Part shown: positions 11,001-19,353 of the stretch, one piece after another
Position numbering within the stretch: position 1 is the first letter of the stretch
How the letters are laid out: each line of letters opens with the position of its first letter
Assembly (NCBI GenBank): GCA_016718845.1
Contig: JADKCK010000101.1
Span: 1 to 64,000, forward strand
Length of the DNA stretch: 64,000 bases
Direction: 5' to 3'
Origin: Sphingobacteriales bacterium
Lineage (GTDB): Bacteria > Bacteroidota > Bacteroidia > Chitinophagales > UBA2359
Position numbers and translations under genes: made by a program
The notes under the pieces: model-generated
What the model was told of the DNA's origin: nothing
Seen by the model: the letters and a program-made list of their open reading frames with translations, nothing else
The model's database searches: none

Positions 11001-11059
11001 AAATTTTTGATAAAAATGGCACTATCGAGCAATTGCGTTTTGTTAAAGTAGATCAATAA
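8044..11059 (+). pseudogene. CotH-family secreted protein with lamin-tail domain and T9SS signal, one frameshift
   Basis: Large exported protein in two frames, 8044-8883 and about 8876-11059. The first frame has a signal peptide (MSKKLLILFFLSFCNYLHA from the ATG at 8053, perhaps the better start), then a lamin-tail (LTD) domain (VINEGSNRNYNAI, DWIEIYNTT, LLNYALSDN). The second frame continues without loss of sense (DPNNNQHTNFKISRSGERI), then a chitobiase-type beta domain (YYTTDGSEPSTSS), a CotH kinase-like domain (MQIDGGWGGSRSNPQHSFRI, YLRNGSN, YFGLYELREKFD, LIDQELALA) and a T9SS sorting domain (FALYPNPSSS to the C-terminal strand). The join at about 8865-8880 needs a one-base insertion or two-base loss, so this is one gene of about 1000 residues. 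CotH enzymes phosphorylate proteins; the target is unknown. Confidence 0.85.
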
Positions 11060-11111
11060 AACTAAACGAAGAGGTATTAAGTAAATGTTTTAAACTATAA
11101 AACACAAAAAT

Positions 11112-11465
11112 ATGAAACCAGTAAAGCTCAGTCCGCTTATGCTTTTTTACCTTGTTTGTGCCATTGCGGGCTTTTTTGTTCCGTGGTACTACAATATACA
11201 ACACTTGCTAACCTCCGATGTGCCATTTACGCCTGCCAATATGTTTGCTGCTGGTATGGTATCGCCTATGTCAAGCTCTTTAACTACCGATTTTTTAATA
11301 AGCTCTACACCCATTTTAATTTGGATGATTGTTGAAGGCAAACGATTGAAAATGAAATATGTATGGGCGTATGTATTATTTACTTTTTTGATAGCCTTTG
11401 CATTTACCTGTCCTCTGTTTTTGTTTAATCGCGAAAGATTATTGAAAAATAATGCAACCGCGTAG
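11112..11465 (+). CDS. DUF2834-type small membrane protein
   Basis: Membrane protein of 117 residues with three predicted helices: about residues 7-26 (MLFYLVCAIAGFFVPWYY), a weaker one near 58-75 (DFLISSTPILIWMIVEG) and 82-104 (YVWAYVLFTFLIAFAFTCPL). The FYLVCAIxGFFVPWYY start and the central FxAxM...SSLTTDFLISSxxILIWMxxEG block match DUF2834. Function unknown. It follows the CotH gene by 52 bases and is closed by a strong hairpin terminator, so it may be the last gene of that transcript. Confidence 0.75.
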   Translation: MKPVKLSPLMLFYLVCAIAGFFVPWYYNIQHLLTSDVPFTPANMFAAGMVSPMSSSLTTDFLISSTPILIWMIVEGKRLKMKYVWAYVLFTFLIAFAFTCPLFLFNRERLLKNNATA

Positions 11466-11474
11466 TTTTTGTAA

Positions 11475-11518
11475 AAAAGACATTACCAAAGCTAAAAGTT
11501 TGGTAATGTCTTTTTTTT
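11475..11518. terminator. Strong hairpin terminator
   Basis: AGACATTACCAAA pairs perfectly with TTTGGTAATGTCT around a short loop, followed by eight Ts on the plus strand, with an A run on the other side. Confidence 0.9.
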
Positions 11519-11616
11519 GTTGTATTTTTGTGGCAGATTTATTGTCCTAAAAAACAATGATTTTAAATATGCATTCTCACGTTCTTATCATACAAACACA
11601 AAAAGCACTTTTTTTG

Positions 11617-11624
11617 TAACTTTG
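11617..11624 (+). promoter_or_regulatory. Bacteroidota -7 element for the Rpn-type gene
   Basis: TAACTTTG fits TAnnTTTG and lies 17 bases before the ATG at 11642, giving a short leader. No clean TTG is seen at -33. Confidence 0.55.
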
Positions 11625-11641
11625 CCTCAAAAATAACCACC

Positions 11642-12544
11642 ATGCAATTTGTAGATATTACCAACGACATTGCCTTTCGCAAAATTTTTGGCAACGAGAA
11701 AAAAAAGATAATCCTCATCTCTTTTCTCAATGCCGTTATTAACCTGCAAGGCAACCAACGCATTGCCGACATAAGCATTGCCAACCCCTATCAACTGCCC
11801 ATATTGCCCAACATGAAAACATCTATTATTGATGTAAAAGCAACCGACAAACAAGGCAAAACCTTTATAGTAGAAATGCAAGTTGCCGACGTAAACGCAA
11901 TGGACAAACGCCTACTATACTATACCAGCAAAGAGTACAGCCAGCAAATTGTGAGCGGCGATAAATACACCGAACTTAAACCCGTTATCTTTATCGGCAT
12001 TTTCGATTTCCGTTTTACCAACAGCACCGCTTACCTATCGCACCATGCCGTTTGCAACGTAGAAACAGGCGAGCGTGTTATAAAAGACATGAACTTTTAT
12101 TTCATAGAACTACCCAAGTTTGTAAAAACACCCGACGATTTAGACACCATTATTGATAAATGGGTGTACTTTATAAAAGAAGCAGAAAATCTAGATGTGA
12201 TACCCAATAACCTAAACGACGAAGGGCTAACCGAAGCCTACCAAGATGCCAACAAAAACACCTGGACAAAAGAAGAACTAGATGCCTACAACTACACCGC
12301 CATGCGCGAACAAGACGAGCGAGGTAGAGAACAAGCCGCCGAAATGAGGGGTATCGAAAAAGGCATAGAAAAAGGCATAGAAAAAGGCATAGAAAAAGGT
12401 ATCGAAAAAGAAAAACGTAGAGGCATAGAAAAAGCCTTAAAGCGCGGCAAATTATCTGTCGAAGAAATTGCCGAAGATTTTGATACAACTATCAATATCG
12501 TTATCCAAATAAAAAAACAGTTGGATAATAACGAAACTACATAG
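11642..12544 (+). CDS. Rpn-family PD-(D/E)XK nuclease (putative transposase type)
   Basis: Protein of 300 residues of the Rpn/PDDEXK_2 family, nucleases linked to RecA-independent recombination and often annotated as putative transposases. The N-terminus DITNDIAFRKIFGNE is the family hallmark. The catalytic core is visible as D64 (IIDVKATD) and E78-x-Q80 (FIVEMQV), with the beta hairpin between them. DKRLLYYTSKEYSQQI and KPVIFIGIFDF follow. After about residue 205 the protein is charged and helical, with five tandem GIEKGI-type repeats (residues 237-256) and a short helix-turn-helix-like end (LSVEEIAEDFDTTINIV). It has its own promoter and no inverted repeats or partner transposon genes nearby, so it stands alone. 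Confidence 0.88.
   Translation: MQFVDITNDIAFRKIFGNEKKKIILISFLNAVINLQGNQRIADISIANPYQLPILPNMKTSIIDVKATDKQGKTFIVEMQVADVNAMDKRLLYYTSKEYSQQIVSGDKYTELKPVIFIGIFDFRFTNSTAYLSHHAVCNVETGERVIKDMNFYFIELPKFVKTPDDLDTIIDKWVYFIKEAENLDVIPNNLNDEGLTEAYQDANKNTWTKEELDAYNYTAMREQDERGREQAAEMRGIEKGIEKGIEKGIEKGIEKEKRRGIEKALKRGKLSVEEIAEDFDTTINIVIQIKKQLDNNETT
12350..12409 (+). repeat. Five tandem 12-bp units inside the Rpn gene
   Basis: Five in-frame copies of GGCATAGAAAAA (first and last copies GGTATCGAAAAA) encode GIEK repeats in the linker of the nuclease. Being a multiple of three, copy-number change would alter linker length without breaking the frame. Confidence 0.9.
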
Positions 12545-12604
12545 CGGCAATACAACAGCTAAACAATTGGAAACTAAAAATGGCTATTAACAAACAGCAC
12601 TTAA

Positions 12605-12642
12605 AAAAAACAGCCCAATGCAAAAAAGCATCGGGCTGTTTA
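12605..12642 (-). terminator. Hairpin terminator for the 12660-13184 gene
   Basis: On the minus strand, ACAGCCCGATGC, a T6 loop and GCATTGGGCTGT are followed by a run of eight Ts. It lies between convergent genes and clearly favours the minus strand. Confidence 0.8.
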
Positions 12643-12659
12643 AACGGTTTATGGTTTAT

Positions 12660-13184
12660 TTAGAATCCAACACCATAATGCACTAATTTGGCAATAAAAT
12701 AAATAGTTTGCGGCGATGTAGAACAAGTTTTATGGGTATTTGTTGTAGAATCGAACTCGATACCACATTTATAACATGGACTACCTGCACCCAAAAAGGC
12801 TTTCACATCAATGCAATTATCTTCAATAGTACTAAGTTCCATCACCACTGTAGCTACGCCACTAGCATTTTTGGTATAGCTAATTAACTTGCTTGTCGAG
12901 CCAATAACATTGTAAGTACCGCAATGATAAGCCTCTAATTTTAGGTTATTTTTTATGCGGTTGTCAATATTCGACTCGTCTTCGTACAATTTGGTATTAA
13001 TAGTAAAACGTACCGTATATTTGCATTTATACAACGGTATTAATTGCAAGTTTTGAATAATCTGCGGGTTTATTTGCAAATTATTGCCTATATTGGGGTT
13101 AATATTATTGTTTTGAGCAAAAATAGTGTTGGCAAATGCTACCAAAAGCAACACAAATAAAGCAATTAATTGAAGCATTTTCAT
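12660..13184 (-). CDS. Exported protein of unknown function
   Basis: 174 residues. A clear signal peptide (MKMLQLIALFVLLLVAFANTIFA) precedes an asparagine/isoleucine-rich stretch (NNNINPNIGNNLQINPQIIQ). The body has seven cysteines, including a CYKC pair (residues about 136-139) and single ones at CKYTVRF, CGTYNV, CIDVKAF and a CST near the end. No T9SS sorting domain is seen, so periplasmic location or simple outer release is likely. I do not recognise the family. It is a single-gene unit with its own terminator. Confidence 0.7.
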   Translation of the reverse strand: MKMLQLIALFVLLLVAFANTIFAQNNNINPNIGNNLQINPQIIQNLQLIPLYKCKYTVRFTINTKLYEDESNIDNRIKNNLKLEAYHCGTYNVIGSTSKLISYTKNASGVATVVMELSTIEDNCIDVKAFLGAGSPCYKCGIEFDSTTNTHKTCSTSPQTIYFIAKLVHYGVGF

Positions 13185-13318
13185 AGCTAATTATTTTTGA
13201 GTGTTAGTGATTATCTTACACCACATAAATACCCTAAGCCCAATAAATTGTTACCTAATTTTCGTTTTTTTTCAAAAATTGTCATTTTTAGTTCCTCATT
13301 TCTTATTATCCATATCAA

Positions 13319-13954
13319 ATGATTAATCTTGCATTGCAGCCCAGCCGTTTTATAGACAGTCAGCACCTGCACATCATCCAGTTTGCCCACCTTTCAACCA
13401 AAGGTTGCATTACACAATTAGATAAGGTGATAGCCCTATACTATGCCGTTAGAGATGGCATATTGTACGACCCCTATACCCTTGACCTAAACCCCAATAA
13501 CATAAAAGCTAGTCTAACTCTTACGCGTGGGCGCGGCTATTGCATCGAAAAATCAATGGTGATGGCAGCCGCATGTAGGTCGTTGGGCATACCTGCCCGT
13601 TTAGGTTTTGCCAATGTGCGAAACCATTTAGCTACCCCCAAATTTGTAGAAAAATTGCGAACCGATGTGTTTGTTTTTCATGGTTATGTGTCAATATATG
13701 TAGCCGGTAAATGGGTAAAATGCACCCCCGTTTTTAACCAAACCCTCTGCGAGCGCTTTGGCGTACCCGCACTAGATTTTGATGGACTAACCGACTCTAT
13801 TTTACAACCTTACAACGACACTGGTACTCCTTTTATGGAGTACCTAACCCAACACGGCGAATTCGACGACCTACCTTTTGACCTATTTATTACCGAACTA
13901 AAAACCTATTATCCCCACTTTTTTACAGGCGAAGAGGTTTTTATAGAAGAATGA
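13319..13954 (+). CDS. Transglutaminase-like family protein
   Basis: 211 residues of the cytoplasmic transglutaminase-like (cysteine protease fold) type. The catalytic cysteine is in the block GRGYCIEKSMVMAAACRSLG (about residues 72-91), followed by IPARLGFANVRNH. The catalytic histidine is in VFHGYVSIYVAGKWVKCTPVFN (about residues 121-142). The third position, Asp in classical enzymes, is Thr in the WVKCTPVFN strand; this variant is usual in this subgroup. There is no signal peptide. Substrate unknown; peptide cleavage or amide chemistry is possible. It stands alone, with about 130 bases to the gene before it on the opposite strand. Confidence 0.8.
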   Translation: MINLALQPSRFIDSQHLHIIQFAHLSTKGCITQLDKVIALYYAVRDGILYDPYTLDLNPNNIKASLTLTRGRGYCIEKSMVMAAACRSLGIPARLGFANVRNHLATPKFVEKLRTDVFVFHGYVSIYVAGKWVKCTPVFNQTLCERFGVPALDFDGLTDSILQPYNDTGTPFMEYLTQHGEFDDLPFDLFITELKTYYPHFFTGEEVFIEE

Positions 13955-14274
13955 ATTTAGTGTTTTTAAAAACGCTTTGCCCATACTATATAGTAAAAGC
14001 ATATTAAAAATAACTAAACAAAAGAGAGTTTTTGGGAAAAAATAGGCACCGCCTCAATACCTAATTTATATCCTTTATAGTCGCGGTTTTCTGCCTGCCC
14101 AAACTTAACGGTTAGCAATTGGCGGACTTCACGCCGCTCTTCAGTTAGTGCAGTCGGGCTGCTACCTTACCGCCTGCCCGTTCATTAAGAGTTATATTTT
14201 AATTAAATTAATTTTACTTACACACATAAGCATCACCCAAACAACACGGTAAGTATCTTTAAAAAACTAAAAAA
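13955..14274. other. Intergenic, no gene recognised
   Basis: 320 bases between two plus-strand genes. The centre (14090-14180) is more GC-rich than its surroundings and contains several CTGCC/GCCTGCCCG words, perhaps a remnant of a dispersed repeat. No terminator or promoter is convincing. Confidence 0.4.
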
Positions 14275-14772
14275 ATGCACTTCACACTCCGCCCATGGAC
14301 AAGCAACGATTTGGACAACTTGGTACAATACGCCAATAATTTTCATATCGCCAAATTCATGACCAACGCTTTTCCACATCCATATACCTCCGCAAATGGC
14401 GAAGCATTTATTGCCTATGCCAACCAAGATACACCCATACACATTTTTGCAATTGATGTAGATGGACAAGCCATAGGCGGCATTGGCATACACCCACAAA
14501 CCGACATACACCAAAAAAACGCCGAACTAGGCTACTGGTTAGCCGAACCATTTTGGGGGCAAGGCATTGTAACAAAAGCCATTCAACAAATGCTTGACTT
14601 TGCATTTAGCACCTACCAAATAACTCGTGTTTTTGCCCGACCGTTTGGCAACAATATAGCCTCGCAAAGGGTATTAGAAAAAGCAGGATTTACCCTTGAA
14701 GCACGCCTAGAAAAAACCTTGTTTAAAAACGGTGAGTACCTCGATGAATTAATTTATGCCGTTAGGCGATGA
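14275..14772 (+). CDS. GNAT family N-acetyltransferase (RimJ/RimL type)
   Basis: 165 residues, a single GNAT domain. It starts MHFTLRPWTSNDLDNLVQYA, the typical RimJ/RimL opening. The acetyl-CoA-binding motif A is seen in ELGYWLAEPFWGQGIVTKAI (the GxGxxT-like loop is GQGIVT), and motif B in ARPFGNNIASQRVLEKAGF, which holds the N-x-A-S-x-R-V-L-E-K-A-G-F signature. The end is FKNGEYLDELIYAV. Such enzymes acetylate protein N-termini, antibiotics or small amines; the substrate cannot be told. Shared bidirectional terminator with the histidine kinase. Confidence 0.9.
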   Translation: MHFTLRPWTSNDLDNLVQYANNFHIAKFMTNAFPHPYTSANGEAFIAYANQDTPIHIFAIDVDGQAIGGIGIHPQTDIHQKNAELGYWLAEPFWGQGIVTKAIQQMLDFAFSTYQITRVFARPFGNNIASQRVLEKAGFTLEARLEKTLFKNGEYLDELIYAVRR

Positions 14773-14842
14773 AATAGTATTCTAAAAATATTATTTTTAT
14801 AACCTAAAAAATGCCCTACACAAACACCCTTAATCATCAAAT

Positions 14843-14880
14843 AAAAGCATCATAGACTTTTTAGGTCTATGATGCTTTTA
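14843..14880. terminator. Bidirectional hairpin terminator
   Basis: AAAGCATCATAGAC and GTCTATGATGCTTT pair perfectly around a CTTTTTAG-like loop, with T/A runs outside on both sides. It separates the convergent GNAT and kinase genes. Confidence 0.9.
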
Positions 14881-14881
14881 T

Positions 14882-16675
14882 TTAACTTACTTTAGTAGGT
14901 TGCACAAAGGGCAAGTTAAGCGAAAAAGTACTGCCCTTATCCAACTTACTCAACACTTGTATCGAGCCATGATGAGCCTCTGCCATTAGTTTTACGTAGC
15001 TTAAACCCAAACCAAAACCTTTTACATTATGTATATTGCCTGTTGGTACGCGGTAAAATTGTTCAAAAATTTTATTGATAGTATCTTTGCTCATACCAAT
15101 ACCATGGTCTTGTATCGAAATTTTTAAACCATCGTTTGATGATTGCGTTGATACAATAATTTTAGGCGTATGGGGTGAATACTTGATTGCATTGTCTAGC
15201 AAATTGTATATTACATTTGTTATATGCTCGGCATCACCTTGTATATTAGATTTTTGAGCATTGGGTTCATAAATCAGCTCGCCATGTAGTTGCTCTATTT
15301 GTAGCGATACTTTGGGTAAAATATTTTCGAGCAAATCATGTACGTCTATTTCTTGTATGTTGAGTTTAATATTTCCGCTTTCTAAGCGAGCAAACTGTAG
15401 CACTTTTTCTACGTGGTTTTGCAAGCGTTGATTTTCATCTCTTATCATATTAGCATAGCGCAATATACTTTTTTCGGTACGTTGTAACGAGCGGTCGGTG
15501 AGCATTTCGGCAGCCAAGCCAATTGTAGAGATGGGTGTTTTTAGTTCGTGTGTCATGTTGTTAATAAAGTCGGTTTTTATGTCCGACAATTTTTTTTGCT
15601 GAATAATGGTATTTACTGTATAGGCAAATATACCAATAATAATTAAATTTAAAAACAACGATGAGCTCAACATAATTCCCGATGATTGCCAAATATACGA
15701 TTTTTGATTAGGAAAATACACCCATAACTCTGCCGAGGTATTAGCTATATCGCTGGTAAATATATTTTTCTTAAAAGAGCTTTCGGGTATTTTTTTCATC
15801 TTTCCGGTACTATTGTATAGTATTTTTTTACCTTTTACTATAGCATATTGGTAGGGTTCGTTAATACCTGCATCGGTTAGTGTAGTGTTTAAAATGCTGT
15901 CTATGGTAGGTATTTCTAATCTTTCTTTGTTTACTTGTCGCTCAAATAGGTTTTTAATAGCCAAATTTTGATACATCGATATATTTCGCTGTATGCCAGG
16001 GTCTTGCAAAGTAGCTTGTGCAATGTGTTGTAAATGTTCGTTTGATGCAGGGCGGCGGTAAGCAATGCTAATATCCTCACCAACTTCGTATTCTTTTAAC
16101 ATTTGGATAAGTGTTTTAGCATCCCAAACTTCTTGGTCGTTGATAGCCGTAATAATGTCGTTTGGTTGTAAACCCGCCTCGGCTGCGGGGCTATTAGGCA
16201 TTACTTGGTTAACCAAAATAACCGAATCGGCGGTACCAAACTCTACGCCCAAATAGGGACTGTTTTCGTCTGTTTCGGTATTACTCGCTTCTATTTGTGT
16301 TAACCTATAGCTAACCCCTGCGGCATTGTTGGTGGTACCTTTGGTACTTTTGGGGTTAGGGCGGCGGCAAATAGCTGCAGTTTGTTGGCTAAATTGGGTT
16401 TCTCTGAAATGTGCCGACTCCATAAGTACTTGCACCAAGGATGAGTCGGTAGTGGTAGGAGCTATTTTATTTAATATAAATTTAGCAGCCGTTTGTGCAG
16501 CATCAGCTTGTTCTATGCGGTCGGCGGCACGTTTAAGCGATTCAGTGACACTCATCTCAAAATGATGCTCTTTTAACTCTATGGCTTTGCGTATCCATTG
16601 GTATTGCAAAACTACCAAACCTAACATAGCAAAGCTCATTAAACCTATTAGTGCATATATCTGTTTCTTCTTCAT
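14882..16675 (-). CDS. PDZ-domain sensor histidine kinase
   Basis: 597-residue inner-membrane sensor kinase. Helix 1 spans about residues 7-25 and helix 2 about 334-356, leaving a periplasmic region of about 300 residues. This contains a PDZ domain (about 139-208: YLGVEFG, NSPAAEAGLQPNDIITAIND), suited to binding protein C-termini. The cytoplasmic part has an H-box FINNMTHELKTPIST with phospho-acceptor H376, an N-box NVIYNLLDNAIKYSP, a G1 box DHGIGMS, an F-box-like FEQFYRVP, and a G2 box GFGLGLSYVK. All catalytic residues are present. No response regulator lies beside it, so it is an orphan and its partner is elsewhere. Envelope-stress sensing is an inference from the PDZ domain. Confidence 0.92.
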   Translation of the reverse strand: MKKKQIYALIGLMSFAMLGLVVLQYQWIRKAIELKEHHFEMSVTESLKRAADRIEQADAAQTAAKFILNKIAPTTTDSSLVQVLMESAHFRETQFSQQTAAICRRPNPKSTKGTTNNAAGVSYRLTQIEASNTETDENSPYLGVEFGTADSVILVNQVMPNSPAAEAGLQPNDIITAINDQEVWDAKTLIQMLKEYEVGEDISIAYRRPASNEHLQHIAQATLQDPGIQRNISMYQNLAIKNLFERQVNKERLEIPTIDSILNTTLTDAGINEPYQYAIVKGKKILYNSTGKMKKIPESSFKKNIFTSDIANTSAELWVYFPNQKSYIWQSSGIMLSSSLFLNLIIIGIFAYTVNTIIQQKKLSDIKTDFINNMTHELKTPISTIGLAAEMLTDRSLQRTEKSILRYANMIRDENQRLQNHVEKVLQFARLESGNIKLNIQEIDVHDLLENILPKVSLQIEQLHGELIYEPNAQKSNIQGDAEHITNVIYNLLDNAIKYSPHTPKIIVSTQSSNDGLKISIQDHGIGMSKDTINKIFEQFYRVPTGNIHNVKGFGLGLSYVKLMAEAHHGSIQVLSKLDKGSTFSLNLPFVQPTKVS

Positions 16676-16752
16676 TTTTTTAACATTGGCTTTTTATAGA
16701 TAGCCTTGGGGTTATTTTAGCTACGATAGCTTAACATCAGCAATTTGATACA

Positions 16753-16760
16753 CAAAGTTA
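16753..16760 (-). promoter_or_regulatory. -7 element upstream of the histidine kinase
   Basis: On the minus strand TAACTTTG fits TAnnTTTG, about 80 bases before the start codon at 16675. A TTG (16786-16784) lies 23 bases upstream, slightly wide for this promoter class. Confidence 0.45.
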
Positions 16761-17246
16761 CGCCTTATTTTGCTTCCTATAACCAAACAGTCTGTTAAAA
16801 ATGCTTAAAGCCGCTAATTATTTACTCATGTTACGCAGGGATATTACCTAATTAAGTGCAGGATTTGTTGCTACTTTGTTGTCTTTACTGATTTACCCAC
16901 CCATTAAAAGTTTGTTACTTTTTCTTGACAAAAAGTAACCAACAAGCCGGAAAAAGGAGGCAACACCCAAAGATATAAACTTGCACGCCAAACAGCTTGT
17001 TTATCGGTTTATTGCTGGGTTCGGTGTGGCGTGCTTCAAACAGTATATCTTTCTTAACGCTACAAGCCCATTTCTTAACGCCGGGGAAAAGCAAAAACCA
17101 ATTATTGAAATGGGCTGCGTAACATCAGTTATTTAGATACAAATTGCAAACTAACAGGTTAAAGGCAACAAATGGCAGGCTTCAAAAATTAACTTAAACA
17201 CCCTAACAGCAAATTGAGTGTTTAACTGCCCAAGTCTGTGGTTTTG
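16761..17246. other. Intergenic region with a perfect hairpin
   Basis: About 490 bases without a gene. It contains a perfect 10-bp stem at 16914-16939 (GTTACTTTTT, loop CTTGAC, AAAAAGTAAC). It does not adjoin a gene end, so it reads as a dispersed palindromic element more than a terminator. Two partial copies of a TTTCTTAACGC word occur at about 17050-17085. Confidence 0.55.
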
Positions 17247-18242
17247 TTAATCTCCAATTTGTATCTTATAAACACATCCATCAGTACCTACAACTAAGGC
17301 TTCGTTTTCGTTTTTAAAAGCAATGCTGTTAGGCGTATCGCAGTTTAGTTGGTGTTGTATAAAGGTATTACCTCCGTCGGCGGTTAGCCACAGCAACTTG
17401 TTACCCAACACATAACCGTTTTGGGTATCGGTAAAATGCACATCGGTAAAATGTAAGCGAGGTTTAAACACCGAGTTGCCATTGCGCAAACGTTGCCAAC
17501 TATAACCTCCGTCGGTGGTTTTTATAATACTTCCTTGGTTGCCAACTAGCCAGCCTGTTGTAGGATTAATAAAATGTAGGGCAACAAAAAAATCGCCGTC
17601 AATGTCCAACGGAAACCACGACAAGCCGCCATTGGTGGTTTTAAGTACAATGCCATATCCACAAGCAAAAGCCGTTTGTTGGTCAACAAATTGCACATCG
17701 CGCAGCTCGTTATCAAAACCTTGCATTTGTTGCCAAGTATCGCCGCCGTTGGTGGTTCTAAAAGCAACGCCGCTGCTGTTGCCCGCACCGCCAACAATAA
17801 TACCCAAGGTATCGTTGGCAAAATCTATGCCCCTAAAAGCCTGCCAAGGTCGGTCGGTGGTACCACCTTGGTATAATTGCCAAGTATTACCTGCATCAAG
17901 GGTGCGCAATACTTTACAATCATACGAGCTAATAAACCCACGCTGGTGGTCAATCCATTTCATGTCAAACAATGCTTTATTGGCATCAACGGGTATCGGT
18001 TGCCATGTGTTGCCCCCATCGGTGCTGCGCAATAAGGTGTTTTTATTGTATTGTTGCCCGCCAATAACCCAAGCAGTGTCGGTATCCCAAAAAATTGTTT
18101 TCCAAAAAACATCTTCTTCGTAGCCTAAACCAACCGATAATTGGGTTTCTTGTAAATTAAAACTATCTTTGCGGCAACTTAGATAACAACAACAAACCAA
18201 GCCTAAGACCAAAATCTTATAAATAATTAAATTATCTAGCAT
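17247..18242 (-). CDS. Ycf48-like/BNR-repeat lipoprotein
   Basis: About 331 residues if started at 18242, where MLDNLIIYKILVLGLVCCCYLSC gives a lipoprotein signal peptide with the lipid-accepting cysteine in YLSC; an upstream ATG at 18341 would add 33 residues that do not look like an export signal. The body is a beta propeller of BNR/Asp-box repeats: RSTDGGNTWQ, RTLDAGNTWQ, RTTNGGDTWQ, KTTNGGLSWF, KTTDGGYSWQ and a final LTADGGNTF. This is the Ycf48/sortilin-like family, which acts as binding or assembly scaffolds. It is probably membrane-anchored. No T9SS domain. Partner unknown. Confidence 0.82.
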   Translation of the reverse strand: MLDNLIIYKILVLGLVCCCYLSCRKDSFNLQETQLSVGLGYEEDVFWKTIFWDTDTAWVIGGQQYNKNTLLRSTDGGNTWQPIPVDANKALFDMKWIDHQRGFISSYDCKVLRTLDAGNTWQLYQGGTTDRPWQAFRGIDFANDTLGIIVGGAGNSSGVAFRTTNGGDTWQQMQGFDNELRDVQFVDQQTAFACGYGIVLKTTNGGLSWFPLDIDGDFFVALHFINPTTGWLVGNQGSIIKTTDGGYSWQRLRNGNSVFKPRLHFTDVHFTDTQNGYVLGNKLLWLTADGGNTFIQHQLNCDTPNSIAFKNENEALVVGTDGCVYKIQIGD

Positions 18243-18378
18243 AAAGTGTAAAGCAATAGATTTATTATGACAATTAGGCTTGATAAATGGCTTGGCTTTG
18301 TGTATAATTTTTTTTTGCATCAACATATTTTTTTTCAACAATTAACACCTTAGAATTGGCATTTTTTTGTTACTTATT

Positions 18379-19041
18379 TTAGGGAGCTAAGCGTTCTATT
18401 TTCCACTCGTTGTTGGCGTTTAATGTGTAAGTGATACGGTCGTGTAAGCGATTGCTTCTGCCTTGCCAAAACTCAAAGTAAGTAGGTTGCAAGGCATACC
18501 CGCCCCAGTTTTGGGGGCGCGTTAGTTGTTCGGGGTGTTGTTGGTAAAATAAGTTTAGGTTATTAAAACGCTCTTCGAGTGCCTCGCGCGAGGGTATTAT
18601 TTGGCTTTGTGGCGATGCAATAGCACCAATACGGCTATCTTTGGGGCGTTGTGCAAAGTAATCGTCCGATTTTTGGTCGGATAAAGGCACAACTTGCCCT
18701 TCGATGCGTATTTGTTGTTCTAGTTTGTCCCAATAAAACAACAATGCTGCCTGCGGATTTTGTGCCAACTCGTTACCTTTTCGGCTGCTATAATTGGTAA
18801 AAAACACCAAACCCTCTGTTGGGCTGTACTCTTTTAGCAACACCGTGCGCAACGATGGCAGACCTGTGGGTGTAGCTGTAGCTAAAAACATAGCTGTTGA
18901 TTCGTGTGGTTCTGATTTTAGTAAAGCATCAAACCACTGCTCAAATAACTCAAATGGTTGTGTGGGCAAGTGCTTTTCGAGTAGTTCGCCTTGGCGATAA
19001 TCGTTGCGGATATGGGCAAGTATTGGGGTATCTCGTTGCAT
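18379..19041 (-). CDS. pdxH: Pyridoxamine 5'-phosphate oxidase
   Basis: 220 residues, the standard length. The FMN enzyme oxidises pyridoxamine or pyridoxine 5'-phosphate to pyridoxal 5'-phosphate (vitamin B6 synthesis and salvage), in the cytoplasm. Family landmarks: an N-terminal helix (PFELFEQWFDALLKSEPHES), SLRTVLLKEY with the FMN-phosphate-binding R-x-V-L-L-K, FFTNYSSRKGNEL, AALLFYWDKLEQQIRIEGQV, SDDYFAQRPKDSRIGA with the S-x-x-Y-F-x-x-R-P block, and the C-terminal signature WGGYALQPTYFEFWQGRSNRLHDR. All are intact. It stands as a single gene, separate from other B6 genes. Confidence 0.97.
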   Translation of the reverse strand: MQRDTPILAHIRNDYRQGELLEKHLPTQPFELFEQWFDALLKSEPHESTAMFLATATPTGLPSLRTVLLKEYSPTEGLVFFTNYSSRKGNELAQNPQAALLFYWDKLEQQIRIEGQVVPLSDQKSDDYFAQRPKDSRIGAIASPQSQIIPSREALEERFNNLNLFYQQHPEQLTRPQNWGGYALQPTYFEFWQGRSNRLHDRITYTLNANNEWKIERLAP

Positions 19042-19339
19042 ACGGTACGCTTTTTGTTTAGTGAATTATGACATTATTTTGACTAAAGCATTAAATCCTA
19101 CATTACTTAACAGCTTAGTAAAATTGATGCAGTTAGAACCTTAGTTTGAAACATTTTTTTTACAAAGAAGTGTTTTTATATTTATTTTTTTTATCAAAAG
19201 AATATATTTATTGGCTGCTAGCACTAAATTTGGTCACAAAATTAACTCATTTGCGTCTTAAATAGCCATTAAAAACACTTTTTTTGTTGTTAGGGTTCCT
19301 TTTTTTTCATTTTTCTACCTAAAATTCTCCATTTAACAC
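19042..19339. other. Intergenic, divergent promoter region
   Basis: About 300 AT-rich bases between divergent pdxH and the GTPase operon. Apart from the operon -7 box listed separately I see nothing firm. Confidence 0.4.
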
Positions 19340-19347
19340 TAAATTTG
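19340..19347 (+). promoter_or_regulatory. -7 element of the GTPase operon, deciding the start
   Basis: TAAATTTG fits TAnnTTTG and lies only 6 bases before the ATG at 19354. Transcription would begin at or next to that ATG, so the message is close to leaderless and a TTG start at 19345, inside the box, is unlikely. Confidence 0.5.
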
Positions 19348-19353
19348 CACCAC

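Noticed and set aside
11642..12544. Insertion sequence
   Set aside because: Rpn-type proteins are called transposases by annotation habit, but no terminal inverted repeats or target duplications are visible.
17515..18123. Plus-strand frame of 202 residues
   Set aside because: Antisense of the BNR repeats; proline/cysteine-rich without domain sense.
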